A DNA stretch of 64,000 nt from Mogibacterium diversum (GTDB lineage: Bacteria > Bacillota > Clostridia > Peptostreptococcales > Anaerovoracaceae). This document shows positions 24,655 to 32,290 of the stretch, in pieces; positions within the stretch are counted from its first letter, which is position 1; each line of letters opens with the position of its first letter. The notes under the pieces were generated by a model, which searched no databases, was not told the origin of the DNA, and saw only the letters and a list, made by a program, of their open reading frames with translations. Both the position numbers and the translations under genes were made by a program. The DNA lies in the NCBI RefSeq assembly GCF_002998925.1, contig NZ_CP027228.1, positions 186,001-250,000 of the forward strand. Direction: 5' to 3'.

Positions 24655-25860
24655 TTATTCTTCCTCGGCTCTTAGAAGTGGCTCGTTATAACCGAGCATG
24701 TTGCAAGCGGTATCCTCTATGGCATCTGCCATAACTGCAGCATTTTCCAGGCTAGTAGCACAGAAAATCGGACCTCGATTCGCAATCACGCAGATATTGT
24801 TGTGTCTTAGCTCCTTGAGTATACTTTCGATGAAATCAGGAGTATGTGGTTCGACGTGCTCGCTTGCGCTGACATCGCCGAGTAGCTGGTGAAGAGCAGG
24901 GTCTGTGATTTTGAAACCAACCTGAGCAGCTGCAAATACGGAAAGCCCGTGTGAATGTGTGCGGATTATCGCGTTCCAATCAGGGTGCTCTCTATAAATG
25001 GCAGCGTGCAAGTCAAATTCGCTTGAAGGCACGCGCTGTATGTGATCAAACGCCAGTGTGTTAACATCAACCTTCACTATGTCTTCGGCACGTAGTTTGT
25101 TGTACTCCATAGCTGAAGGAGTGATCAGCATCTCGTGATCATTAAGCCTAACAGAGAGATTTCCCCATGAACCATGGAAGAGGCCTTTGTCCTTGAGCTT
25201 ATTTGCATAGTCAATCATGTTGTTGCGCACATCGAGTTCATCTGTTGAGATATTTACGAAATCAACATGTTTCTCAGAATTGACATTAGAATAGAGGTGA
25301 TTATGCATCTGGCGAGTGCGCAGTGCCTCCTCAGCGGATAGATGCTTTATACCACCGATTTTATCTCCGTACATCTCTGCCTCGATACTCTTTTCGATAA
25401 TCTTAACTATTGAAATCGCATCCTTCATATTGCTACTAGTGCTAAATATTCCTTTGCCTCGAACTAGGCAGCCTGCTCTGTCTTTTAATGCAGCAAGCAA
25501 GGATTTTGCTGTAGTGTCTTCAGCGATTTTTATATCAGTACCAACTATGCCAGCGAGGTCATAGAGCGCTGGTCTAAGCACATCTGCATCCTTGGAGAAA
25601 ATTGCTGAAGGTTCCGTACATGCAAAGATCATGACGTTGATGTCCCTTCTAGTGCTCAGTATCTTGCCTGCATCACCGGAGCTCATATCGAAAAGCTGCA
25701 GATCTGAATCCTTGATAGTATCAAGAACTAAGCCTGGCCTCGACATGAGATATGTTCCGTTATCAACCCTAGCGATGATTGATCCGTATGCCTTCGTATA
25801 TCTATCTGTAAAGTCTGAGGCATACTTAACAATAAGTTCCCTCACTTGTAATTCGTTCAT
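24655..25860 (-). CDS. Two-domain class II aldolase/adducin family protein
   Basis: The 401-residue protein appears to contain two tandem aldolase/adducin domains. The C-terminal one (about 205-390) is well conserved: GSWGNLSVR, SSEFDLHAAIYR and the zinc motif RTHSHG (about 300-305), with a following histidine in HLVEPHTPD-like context (VEPHTPD). The N-terminal one (about 10-190) keeps the fold pattern (YGSIIARV, YLMSRPG, CTEPSA, RGKGIFSTS) but lacks the histidine zinc site. The family includes L-fuculose- and L-ribulose-phosphate enzymes and tetronate-phosphate decarboxylases (OtnC). The substrate here is unknown. It has an extended -10 promoter (TGATATAAT, minus strand near 26072) and a leader of about 200 bases. 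Confidence 0.75.
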   Translation of the reverse strand: MNELQVRELIVKYASDFTDRYTKAYGSIIARVDNGTYLMSRPGLVLDTIKDSDLQLFDMSSGDAGKILSTRRDINVMIFACTEPSAIFSKDADVLRPALYDLAGIVGTDIKIAEDTTAKSLLAALKDRAGCLVRGKGIFSTSSNMKDAISIVKIIEKSIEAEMYGDKIGGIKHLSAEEALRTRQMHNHLYSNVNSEKHVDFVNISTDELDVRNNMIDYANKLKDKGLFHGSWGNLSVRLNDHEMLITPSAMEYNKLRAEDIVKVDVNTLAFDHIQRVPSSEFDLHAAIYREHPDWNAIIRTHSHGLSVFAAAQVGFKITDPALHQLLGDVSASEHVEPHTPDFIESILKELRHNNICVIANRGPIFCATSLENAAVMADAIEDTACNMLGYNEPLLRAEEE

Positions 25861-26117
25861 TTCATACCTCTCTATACTATTTGTATTAGAGTAGTGCAGC
25901 CAGCTTGATAGCTCGAGCTACACTGATTATCTCTTTATTCCTAAATTTCCTAAATAAAATCCGCGATATAAGTATCCCGATAATTCTGTGAACACAAGTT
26001 GTATATCCATCCCCATACAAAGGTGTCCAGCTAAGATTTGGGCAATATATACATATGATATTATGTGTGAAATTATATCATCTAATGTGATTTTGAATGT
26101 GGAGAGAGCAAGGAAAG
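25861..26117 (-). promoter_or_regulatory. Promoter and long leader of the two-domain aldolase gene
   Basis: On the minus strand, TGATATAAT (26080-26072) is an extended -10 box without a clear -35. The implied leader is about 200 bases. It ends with a hairpin AGTGTAGC/GCTGCACT (25924-25917 with 25900-25893) that holds an inner AGCT/AGCT pairing. The short frame across the region is not convincing as a gene. Confidence 0.4.
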
Positions 26118-27407
26118 TTATACATATTTTAGAATAGCTTCTGTAACTCCATCCCACGATGCCTTGCTCGTATCTGGATATATATAATCTGGATCAAATC
26201 TCTTGCTACGTGCAAGCTTTAAAGCTGATATGAGACCATCCTTGAGCCGCTCCTTAAATGCAGGGATTTCGGACTCATATGGTTCGCCTGGAGCTCTCAT
26301 CTCAGGCGGCTCTACCAAGACGGTATTGTCAGATATAATCTTGCTGGCCAGCCAGCTCTGTATGCCCGGCAGGCTGGTGCAGACGGGAATCGCGCCCGAC
26401 GCCATCGCCTCTATTAGGACGAGAGGAAGGCCTTCATAGTATGAAGGGAGCACGAATATGTCGCTGGCTCTGAAGGCCGCAGCGAGCTCAGTCTGGGATA
26501 GCATGCCGAGGTAACGGGCTCTGAATGGTAGGGCTTTGAGCTCGCCTGCGTCGCCAGCGCGGAGCGCTGGCTTCCCCGAGAGGAGGCGCGCGATTCCCTT
26601 ATCCTGACAGCCGCCGGCAAGCAGGAGCTCAAAATCGGGAATTTCGCTATCCTCATCCAGTTCAGCAAGGGCTTCTATAAGCGGAAAAATTCCCTTAGCC
26701 GTGCTGAGCTTGCCGGCATAGATGATTTTATACGGATCATCTGACCCTGACTTTTCCATATCTTCATCCATATTAAATATCTGCGAGTTATATCCGGTGC
26801 CGATAACTTTGATCTTGCCTTCAGCTATGCCGTAAAGCTCGATAATCTGATTCTTCTGTTCTTCATGAAGAGCAAAGATTCCGTCAAGCTTCCTTATCCC
26901 AGAGATGATAGAATCACGCCTGAACGGACAGTTCTGAAACTGCCTTATGTCGGAGCCGTGCGAGATACCATAGATTTTGCCATGAAATGAACCTGGTGCA
27001 AACTCTTTGACCATGTCAGGAAGCATGGAAGTGAGCAAGAATAGGTGATGGCAGAGGATTACATCTGGATCGAGCTCTCTTATAGCTCTACCGATAGCTT
27101 TTCCAAAAGCGCTATAAAGCATATCTGCCATATCATCAGTGAGGGAATTGTATAGCGTAGAAGGGTATGGCATAACATCTGACATGCCAAGCACTTCAAA
27201 CGGTAATTCTCCCCTAGAATCCTCGTGTGAATAATATACAGGGTAGGTGCGTACAGAAGGAGGAAATTCGAATAAGTCATCTTCATATACCCCAGCAACT
27301 ACAGCCTGTTCATGACCTGCTCTGTCAAAAGATTTGACGAGCTCCGTCAAGTATACGCCGCTACCGGTTGAGTGCGGCTTTTGAGTGCTAATACTTAATA
27401 TTTTCAT
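26118..27407 (-). CDS. Glycosyltransferase family 4-type protein
   Basis: This 429-residue GT-B glycosyltransferase has an N-terminal acceptor domain with STGSGVYLTELVKSF (residues 14-28) and a C-terminal donor domain with KIIYAGKLSTAKGIFPLIEA (about 227-246). The EX7E motif sits in PSYYEGLPLVLIEAMASG. It transfers a sugar from a nucleotide donor, probably in cell-surface polysaccharide or glycolipid synthesis; donor and acceptor are unknown. It is isolated from other glycan genes. The stretch 26340-26600 is visibly richer in G and C than its surroundings and holds an 8-bp inverted repeat (26553-26571). No clear terminator follows before the aldolase leader. Confidence 0.85.
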   Translation of the reverse strand: MKILSISTQKPHSTGSGVYLTELVKSFDRAGHEQAVVAGVYEDDLFEFPPSVRTYPVYYSHEDSRGELPFEVLGMSDVMPYPSTLYNSLTDDMADMLYSAFGKAIGRAIRELDPDVILCHHLFLLTSMLPDMVKEFAPGSFHGKIYGISHGSDIRQFQNCPFRRDSIISGIRKLDGIFALHEEQKNQIIELYGIAEGKIKVIGTGYNSQIFNMDEDMEKSGSDDPYKIIYAGKLSTAKGIFPLIEALAELDEDSEIPDFELLLAGGCQDKGIARLLSGKPALRAGDAGELKALPFRARYLGMLSQTELAAAFRASDIFVLPSYYEGLPLVLIEAMASGAIPVCTSLPGIQSWLASKIISDNTVLVEPPEMRAPGEPYESEIPAFKERLKDGLISALKLARSKRFDPDYIYPDTSKASWDGVTEAILKYV

Positions 27408-27481
27408 AATGTTTATATTGTCTTATAAGTAAATTGCGGTGTCAATATCAATTGAAGAACTTAAAATTCTATCAACCAATA

Positions 27482-27520
27482 TTTTCCGTATAACGAATTT
27501 GCTGCTCGAAATACGGAAAA
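27482..27520. promoter_or_regulatory. Inverted repeat upstream of the IclR gene
   Basis: TTTTCCGTAT (27482-27491) and ATACGGAAAA (27511-27520) form a perfect 10-bp inverted repeat with 19 bases between. It lies between the divergent glycosyltransferase and IclR genes, 17 bases upstream of the iclR -35 box, and is a candidate operator for the IclR-family protein. Confidence 0.45.
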
Positions 27521-27536
27521 ATTTCGCCTGTTAATG

Positions 27537-27565
27537 TTGACTAACTTAATGCTAAAGAGTATATT
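27537..27565 (+). promoter_or_regulatory. Promoter of the IclR-family gene
   Basis: TTGACT (27537-27542), 17-base spacer and TATATT (27560-27565), 35 bases before the start codon. Confidence 0.75.
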
Positions 27566-27599
27566 TTGAATTGTAAAAAGGCAGTGAAAGGAAGACATC

Positions 27600-28340
27600 A
27601 TGGCAGAGCGCAATAGTTCACTTGAAAAAGCGTTAAAGGTGCTTGATTTATACCAATCTCAAAGCCGATTGACCTTGACGTCTATAGCTCAGCAAACGGG
27701 ACTTTCCAACGCTGCTATAAGCAGAATTCTCAATTCGCTTGAGGAGATGAAGTACATCTACAAGGATAAAATCGATGGTGGTTATTATCTTACAGATAGA
27801 GTGTTCACCTTGAGTCGAAATACTAATATACAGAAGCAGATAGTCAATATGCTAGATGAACCGGTGGCTAGACTATGTAGGAAATGCGGTCTGGCGGTGA
27901 CTGTATCGGTGCGTGAAGGGCTAAAGTCATATATAGCGATTCGTAAGAATCCATATACTGGCGTTGCCGTAGTGGTTAGCTCTGAGGAGATGATGAGTCT
28001 AAACTTGACAGCGGCAGGGAAAGTGCTCACTGCATTTTCCGGTGAATCGGATAAATTAGCCGAAGAGATTGATTACATAAGGCTCACACACAAGAGTATC
28101 GTAGACAAAGACGAGTATAAAACACTCCTCGAAGAGGTTAAGGAAAGCAGACTCGCCTATGATATGGAAGAAGTCACAGAGGGACTCGTATGTGTAGCGG
28201 CGCCTGTACTTTCAACGGATGGAACAGCAGTCTGTGCAATTAGCGTCAGTGGGTATAAAGAGAGGATGGTCAGAAGCCTTTACTCGATAATCCCAAGGCT
28301 GCAGGACACAGCTTCTGAATGCGAGAATTTATTTAGATAG
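27600..28340 (+). CDS. IclR-family transcriptional regulator
   Basis: The 246-residue regulator has an N-terminal winged helix (LTSIAQQTGLSNAAISRILNSL, split around residues 25-46) and a C-terminal effector domain of the IclR type with SVREGLKSYIAIRK, LNLTAAGKVLTAFSG and the final VCVAAPVLSTDGTAVCAISVSG. IclR proteins sense small carboxylic acids or sugars and control catabolic genes. The gene precedes the 2-oxoacid:ferredoxin oxidoreductase operon in the same orientation, separated by 80 bases with an inverted repeat, so that operon is a likely target; the glycosyltransferase and the acid-sugar locus are other options. Confidence 0.85.
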   Translation: MAERNSSLEKALKVLDLYQSQSRLTLTSIAQQTGLSNAAISRILNSLEEMKYIYKDKIDGGYYLTDRVFTLSRNTNIQKQIVNMLDEPVARLCRKCGLAVTVSVREGLKSYIAIRKNPYTGVAVVVSSEEMMSLNLTAAGKVLTAFSGESDKLAEEIDYIRLTHKSIVDKDEYKTLLEEVKESRLAYDMEEVTEGLVCVAAPVLSTDGTAVCAISVSGYKERMVRSLYSIIPRLQDTASECENLFR

Positions 28341-28355
28341 TTAAAACTGATTTAC

Positions 28356-28396
28356 TTTACACAATCTCGCTGTTTATCTTGTGACATTGTGTGAAA
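28356..28396 (+). other. Inverted repeat between iclR and the P-loop gene
   Basis: TTTACACAAT (28356-28365) and ATTGTGTGAAA (28386-28396) are complementary over ten positions with one mismatch and a 20-base gap. This could be an operator pair or an RNA hairpin upstream of the P-loop and oxidoreductase genes. Confidence 0.35.
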
Positions 28397-28420
28397 GAAG
28401 TTTTTAGATGAGGTAGTAGG

Positions 28421-29128
28421 ATGAGCATTTTCTACGAGATGGATAAGGATTTCGGAGATCTCCTCAAAGAGAAGAAGAATTTTCTCTTTATAGGAGAGGC
28501 TGGAAGCGGTAAGAGTGAGATCGTTCTCAATGTTGCAGCAAAGCTTGCTGAACAGACTGGTGCAAAGGTTCAGGTATTCGATATGGACCAGAGTAAACCG
28601 CTATACCGCTCTAGAGATATGAAGGATGCATTCGCCCAGAAGGGTGTGGAGATAAATTATCAGCTGCAATTTCTCGATGCACCGACTGTAGTCGGTGGCG
28701 TTGCTGAATCGCTTATGAACAAGGACGTGTATACAGTCCTTGATATCGGCGGTGGTCACAATGCATCGAGAGTTGTAGGAGTGTACGCACACTTGCTAAA
28801 GGATGACGATACAGTTCCAGTTTACGTCATCAATCCGTACAGACCTTGGACGAAGAGTCTAAAGGCGATTGATGAGACTATGAGCGATATTGTCACTGCG
28901 GCTAGGCTGAATCGCATCTATATTCTTGGTAACCCTAACCTAGGTTACCAGACGAGTGCAGAAGAATTCATGGAAGGACTTGCTAGGCTCGACGAGATGC
29001 TCGGCGGAATAGTTACTGTCGGAAGTTTCGTTGTGAGGGATGAGATATTTGACGAAGTCAAGAATATGACTGACAGACATCTATTCCCAATCGAGTTGTT
29101 CCTGACGTATTCGTGGGTTGATCGCTAA
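28421..29128 (+). CDS. P-loop NTPase, putative partner of the oxidoreductase operon
   Basis: The 235-residue soluble protein has a Walker A motif GEAGSGKSE (about 25-33), a dimension-typical aspartate stretch VFDMDQSKPLY, and a Walker B-like VYTVLDIGGGHNA (about 103-115). The pattern recalls SIMIBI-type or chaperone-like GTP/ATPases that handle cofactors, but I do not recognise the exact family. It starts 80 bases after iclR and ends 28 bases before the ferredoxin-subunit gene of the oxidoreductase, so it is probably co-transcribed. A role in maturation or regulation of that enzyme is inference. Confidence 0.65.
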   Translation: MSIFYEMDKDFGDLLKEKKNFLFIGEAGSGKSEIVLNVAAKLAEQTGAKVQVFDMDQSKPLYRSRDMKDAFAQKGVEINYQLQFLDAPTVVGGVAESLMNKDVYTVLDIGGGHNASRVVGVYAHLLKDDDTVPVYVINPYRPWTKSLKAIDETMSDIVTAARLNRIYILGNPNLGYQTSAEEFMEGLARLDEMLGGIVTVGSFVVRDEIFDEVKNMTDRHLFPIELFLTYSWVDR

Positions 29129-29155
29129 AACATTTTATTTAAGGAGGTAATGTTG

Positions 29156-29368
29156 ATGGCTAAAGGTAGAGTTGAAATCAATGCTGAGGCTTGCAAATCT
29201 TGCCAGTATTGCGTGATTTCATGTCCAAAGAAAGTCCTCGTTATCGGTGAGAATGTTAACTCTAAGGGTTACCCTTATTCAGTTGCAGCTACACCAGAGG
29301 CTTGCATCGGTTGCGCAATGTGTGCACAGATGTGTCCAGAGGATTGTATTGAGGTTTGGAGAGATTAG
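29156..29368 (+). CDS. vorD: 2-oxoacid:ferredoxin oxidoreductase, delta (ferredoxin) subunit
   Basis: The 70-residue protein holds two [4Fe-4S] clusters with the motifs CKSCQYCVISCP (residues 13-24) and CIGCAMCAQMCP (46-57). It carries electrons from the thiamine-diphosphate active site to external ferredoxin. GGAGG eight bases upstream favours the ATG at 29156 over the in-frame ATG at 29150. It is the first of four adjacent subunits in the order delta-alpha-beta-gamma. The whole set resembles 2-oxoisovalerate (Vor) or 2-oxoglutarate (Kor) enzymes; the substrate cannot be fixed from sequence, so the symbol is tentative. Confidence 0.85.
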   Translation: MAKGRVEINAEACKSCQYCVISCPKKVLVIGENVNSKGYPYSVAATPEACIGCAMCAQMCPEDCIEVWRD

Positions 29369-29382
29369 TAAGGAGGAGCAAT

Positions 29383-30462
29383 ATGGCAGAACGTGTATTT
29401 ATGAAAGGCTGCGAAGCGATTGCAGAGGCAGCTGTAAGAGCAGGATGTCGTTTCTTTGCTGGTTATCCAATCACACCACAGAACGAAATTCCTGAGTATA
29501 TGGCAAGAAGAATGCCAGAAGTAGGTGGAAGCTTTGTACAGGGTGAATCCGAGGTTGCATCTGTAAACATGCTTTACGGTGCTGTTTCGACTGGAATCAG
29601 AGCGATGAGCTCTTCATCCAGCTGCGGAATCAGCTTGTACTCAGAGGGTATCTCCTTCTGCGCATCCGCTAGACTACCAGCAGTATATGTAAACGTACAG
29701 AGAGGTGGTCCTGGAATCGGTGCTATCCAGCCAGCTCAGCAGGATTACCTTCAGGCAACTAAGGCTTCTGGAAACGGTGGTTTCAGAATGATCGTACTCG
29801 CTCCAGCAACTGTTCAGGAGTGCGTAGATATGGTATATAAGGCATTTGACTATGCTGAGAGAGACCAGAATCCAGTACTCATCCTCACAGATGGAGTTAT
29901 GGGAACAATCATGGAGCCAGTAGTTCTTCCTCCAATGAAGACACCTGAAGAGATTGCAGAACTAAGAGATGCATTCAACTATAGAGCTATAGTGGGTCAC
30001 CCAGTAGGTGAGAACGCATTCTGCAGACCTGGTTCTGTTGGAACAGGACAGGAAGCTGTTAATATCGAAGCAGATAAGCTCTACAGAACCTGGGACAAGG
30101 ATGTTGAGTACGAGGAGCTTGAGACAGAGGATGCTGAGATTATCATCGCAGCATACGGAATCTCCGCTCGTATCGGAAAGGTTGTCGTAAGAGAGCTAAG
30201 AAAAGAAGGAGTTAAGATTGGTATGATCAGACCTATCAAGCTTTCTCCATTCCCATATGAAGCATTTGAGAATCTAGACTTTAACAGAGTAAAGGGTATT
30301 CTCAATGTCGAGATGTCCATCCCTGCTCAGATGAGATGGGACGTGGATCATGCAGTTAAGGGCAGAACAGTTATCAAGGAGTGCCTAAGATCCGGTGGTC
30401 AGCTTCTGACTAATGATCAGGTAATGGAAGCTGCTCGCGAACTGATTAAGGAGGTACTATAG
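29383..30462 (+). CDS. vorB: 2-oxoacid:ferredoxin oxidoreductase, alpha subunit
   Basis: The 359-residue subunit carries the pyrimidine-binding and transketolase C-terminal-like domains. It shows the motif GYPITPQNEIPEYMARR (about 27-43), followed by QGESEVASVNMLYGA and the SSSSSCGISLYSEG loop. In this enzyme class the alpha subunit helps bind thiamine diphosphate and the CoA end of the reaction: a 2-oxoacid is oxidatively decarboxylated to an acyl-CoA with reduction of ferredoxin. The AAGGAGG before 29383 sets the start 27 bases into the frame. The GYPITP(Q/S)(N/S)EI pattern and length fit the VorB class that acts on branched-chain 2-oxoacids. Confidence 0.9.
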   Translation: MAERVFMKGCEAIAEAAVRAGCRFFAGYPITPQNEIPEYMARRMPEVGGSFVQGESEVASVNMLYGAVSTGIRAMSSSSSCGISLYSEGISFCASARLPAVYVNVQRGGPGIGAIQPAQQDYLQATKASGNGGFRMIVLAPATVQECVDMVYKAFDYAERDQNPVLILTDGVMGTIMEPVVLPPMKTPEEIAELRDAFNYRAIVGHPVGENAFCRPGSVGTGQEAVNIEADKLYRTWDKDVEYEELETEDAEIIIAAYGISARIGKVVVRELRKEGVKIGMIRPIKLSPFPYEAFENLDFNRVKGILNVEMSIPAQMRWDVDHAVKGRTVIKECLRSGGQLLTNDQVMEAARELIKEVL

Positions 30463-31215
30463 ATGGCAAAAGTTTATTCAAGAACTAAGGGAATTCTTCC
30501 TGATACAGTATCCGGATTCTGTCCGGGATGCATGCACGGTACTGTGCATAAGCTAATCGGTGAAGCGGCAGAAGAACTAGGTAAGCTCGATAAGCTCGTA
30601 AGAGTTGAGGGTGTAGGTTGCTGCGGACTCGGTCAGTTCTACGTTGCTCATGATGCTACTATCGCTGCTCACGGAAGAGCTTGCGCTGTAGCTACAGGAA
30701 TCAAGAGATCATCCCCTGATTCACTTGTATACACATATCAGGGTGATGGAGACCTTGCTTCCATCGGACTTGCAGAGACTATGTCAGCTGCTAACAGAGG
30801 AGAGAACTTCACAGTAATCTTCGTTAACAACGGAATTTACGGTATGACTGGTGGACAGATGGCGCCAACAACTCTTATCGGCATGAACTCCACAACTACA
30901 CCAGAGGGTAGAGAGCCGGATCTTCACGGATATCCAATGCACATCGTTGAAATTCTCAACCAGCTAACAGCTCCTTACTATCTAGAAAGAGTTTCTTGCA
31001 ACACTCCTCAGAACGTAATCAAGGCTCGTAAGGCAATCAAGAAAGCGTTCCAGTATCAGCTTGAAGGCAGAGGTTTCTCCCTTGTAGAGATCGTTACATC
31101 TTGCCCAACAAACTGGGGAATGAGCACGCTTGATTCACTGAAGTTCCTCGAGAAGGATATGTTTGATGAGTACCCTCTAGGTCTCGTTAGAGACAAGGGC
31201 GCAGAAGCTAAATAG
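30463..31215 (+). CDS. vorA: 2-oxoacid:ferredoxin oxidoreductase, beta (ThDP) subunit
   Basis: The 250-residue beta subunit binds thiamine diphosphate and magnesium. The N-terminus has FCPGCMHGTVHKLI (two cysteines for the nearby iron-sulfur cluster), then VGCCGLGQFY. The ThDP motif is GDGDLASIG...NN (about 92-125, ending FVNNGIYGMTGGQMAPTT). It starts directly at the stop of the alpha subunit (TAG-ATG), so the two are translated together. It is the catalytic core that forms the hydroxyalkyl-ThDP intermediate from a 2-oxoacid. Substrate assignment follows the alpha subunit and is inference. Confidence 0.9.
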   Translation: MAKVYSRTKGILPDTVSGFCPGCMHGTVHKLIGEAAEELGKLDKLVRVEGVGCCGLGQFYVAHDATIAAHGRACAVATGIKRSSPDSLVYTYQGDGDLASIGLAETMSAANRGENFTVIFVNNGIYGMTGGQMAPTTLIGMNSTTTPEGREPDLHGYPMHIVEILNQLTAPYYLERVSCNTPQNVIKARKAIKKAFQYQLEGRGFSLVEIVTSCPTNWGMSTLDSLKFLEKDMFDEYPLGLVRDKGAEAK

Positions 31216-31226
31216 GGAGGTTTAGA

Positions 31227-31775
31227 ATGGAAAGAAATTTGATGATTGCCGGATTCGGCGGACAGGGTGTAATGACCATGGGAAAGCTTCTTTCGGAAGC
31301 TACATGTCAGTCAACAGACCTTAATGTAACATTCTTCCCTTCTTATGGCGCAGCTATGAGAGGTGGTACAGCAAACTGTTACGTTGTAATTTCTGATGAT
31401 GAAATCGGTGCACCTGTATCTAACAGTGTAGATGACCTTGTTGTAATGAATGGACCTTCACTACACAAGTTCCTTCCAACTCTTAAGAAGGGTGGTACAT
31501 TGTTCATTAACAGCTCAATCGTAAAGGATCCTATTGATAGAGATGACATCACTGTGGTATCTGTTCCAGTTACAGAGATGGCTCTCGAGATGGGTAACCC
31601 AAGAGTTCTTAACATCATTATGCTTGGAGCTTACATTGGATACTCTAATGCAGTACCTGAGCAGGTTATTTATGATGGAATTCACCACAAGTTTGAGCAC
31701 AAGCCAAAGGTAATTCCACTAAATGATAAGGCTTTCAAGACAGGTCTTGATATTGGTGCTGAAGCTAGACAGTAA
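31227..31775 (+). CDS. vorC: 2-oxoacid:ferredoxin oxidoreductase, gamma subunit
   Basis: This 182-residue subunit has the gamma-domain signature GFGGQGVMTMGKLLSEA (about 9-25), FFPSYGAAMRGGTANCYVVIS and a central VVMNGPSLHKFLP. The gamma domain contributes to CoA binding. GGGAGG lies seven bases before the start and the gene closes the four-subunit operon; a strong terminator follows within 60 bases. All four subunits are intact. Confidence 0.9.
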   Translation: MERNLMIAGFGGQGVMTMGKLLSEATCQSTDLNVTFFPSYGAAMRGGTANCYVVISDDEIGAPVSNSVDDLVVMNGPSLHKFLPTLKKGGTLFINSSIVKDPIDRDDITVVSVPVTEMALEMGNPRVLNIIMLGAYIGYSNAVPEQVIYDGIHHKFEHKPKVIPLNDKAFKTGLDIGAEARQ

Positions 31776-31828
31776 TGGCATACGCTAGGTAATGGGCGTA
31801 TATTGATAATCCATAAAGTATGAGGAGA

Positions 31829-31860
31829 GATGGCTGAATTTCAGCCATCTTTTCTTTTTT
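31829..31860 (+). terminator. Terminator of the oxidoreductase operon
   Basis: A 9-bp stem (31829-31837 with 31841-31849) is followed by TTTTCTTTTTT. Confidence 0.9.
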
Positions 31861-31894
31861 TGAAAAAAATAAAAATTTTAATCTGAGGCTTTTA

Positions 31895-31908
31895 AACGTT
31901 GAAATTCA
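31895..31908 (+). promoter_or_regulatory. Motif shared by both acyl carrier protein promoters (copy 1)
   Basis: AACGTTGAAATTCA occurs here and, with one change (AACGTTGAATTTCA), at 62444-62457 before the second acp gene. The core TTGAA-N-TTCA is an imperfect palindrome reminiscent of short FabT-like boxes. Confidence 0.35.
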
Positions 31909-31951
31909 GCTATTTTTAAAGCAAAAAAAGAATTGCACACAAAATTTTCAC

Positions 31952-31980
31952 TTGACGAAAGTAGCTAAGGCAAATAAAAT
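31952..31980 (+). promoter_or_regulatory. Promoter of the fatty-acid synthesis operon
   Basis: TTGACG (31952-31957), 17-base spacer and TAAAAT (31975-31980). The expected start near 31987 lies just before the inverted repeat at 31996. Confidence 0.7.
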
Positions 31981-31995
31981 AGTAAAAAAATAATA

Positions 31996-32025
31996 GATAA
32001 AATTATTTAACTAAATTATTTTATC
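31996..32025. promoter_or_regulatory. Candidate operator of the fatty-acid synthesis operon
   Basis: Two 14-base arms separated by two bases are complementary at 13 of 14 positions (left arm GATAAAATTATTTA). The repeat lies at the transcription start of acpP. It is a likely site for the MarR/FabT-like regulator encoded at 41136, although it is not the published streptococcal FabT sequence. Confidence 0.5.
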
Positions 32026-32060
32026 AAATACAGAGATTAAGAGAAAAAGGAGTAAATGAT

Positions 32061-32288
32061 ATGACTTTTGAACAGCTAAAGGAACTAATTTGCGAGAATT
32101 TTGGTGTTAGTGAGGATAAGGTAACTGAGACTGCAGACCTTCAGGAGGATTTAAAGCTTGACTCGCTAGATGCTGTAGAACTTTCGATGATGATGGAAGA
32201 AGCTCATGGAGTTTCAATTCCTGAGGAAAAATTCCCAGAGTGCAAGACTATTGCAGATGTGCTGAAGTTCGCAAATGGTGGTAACTAA
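32061..32288 (+). CDS. acpP: Acyl carrier protein
   Basis: The 75-residue acidic protein has the phosphopantetheine site S35 in LKLDSLDAVEL. It carries growing acyl chains as thioesters. As the first gene of the operon that encodes acetyl-CoA carboxylase and the Fab enzymes, it is the probable primary ACP for fatty-acid synthesis. AAAAAGGAG precedes the ATG. A second ACP gene lies at 62474; the two differ at many positions (for example the helix II sequence SMMMEEAHGVSIP here against ILGVEEAFGLDIP there), so they may serve different pathways. Confidence 0.95.
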   Translation: MTFEQLKELICENFGVSEDKVTETADLQEDLKLDSLDAVELSMMMEEAHGVSIPEEKFPECKTIADVLKFANGGN

Positions 32289-32290
32289 TT

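Noticed and set aside
25927..26157. 76-residue minus-strand frame between the glycosyltransferase and aldolase genes
   Set aside because: No ribosome binding site or recognisable domain; it overlaps the glycosyltransferase end, and the region looks like a leader.
31776..32060. FapR site before the acp operon
   Set aside because: The FapR consensus TTAGTACCTNNTACTAA is not present and no fapR/plsX pair lies nearby.
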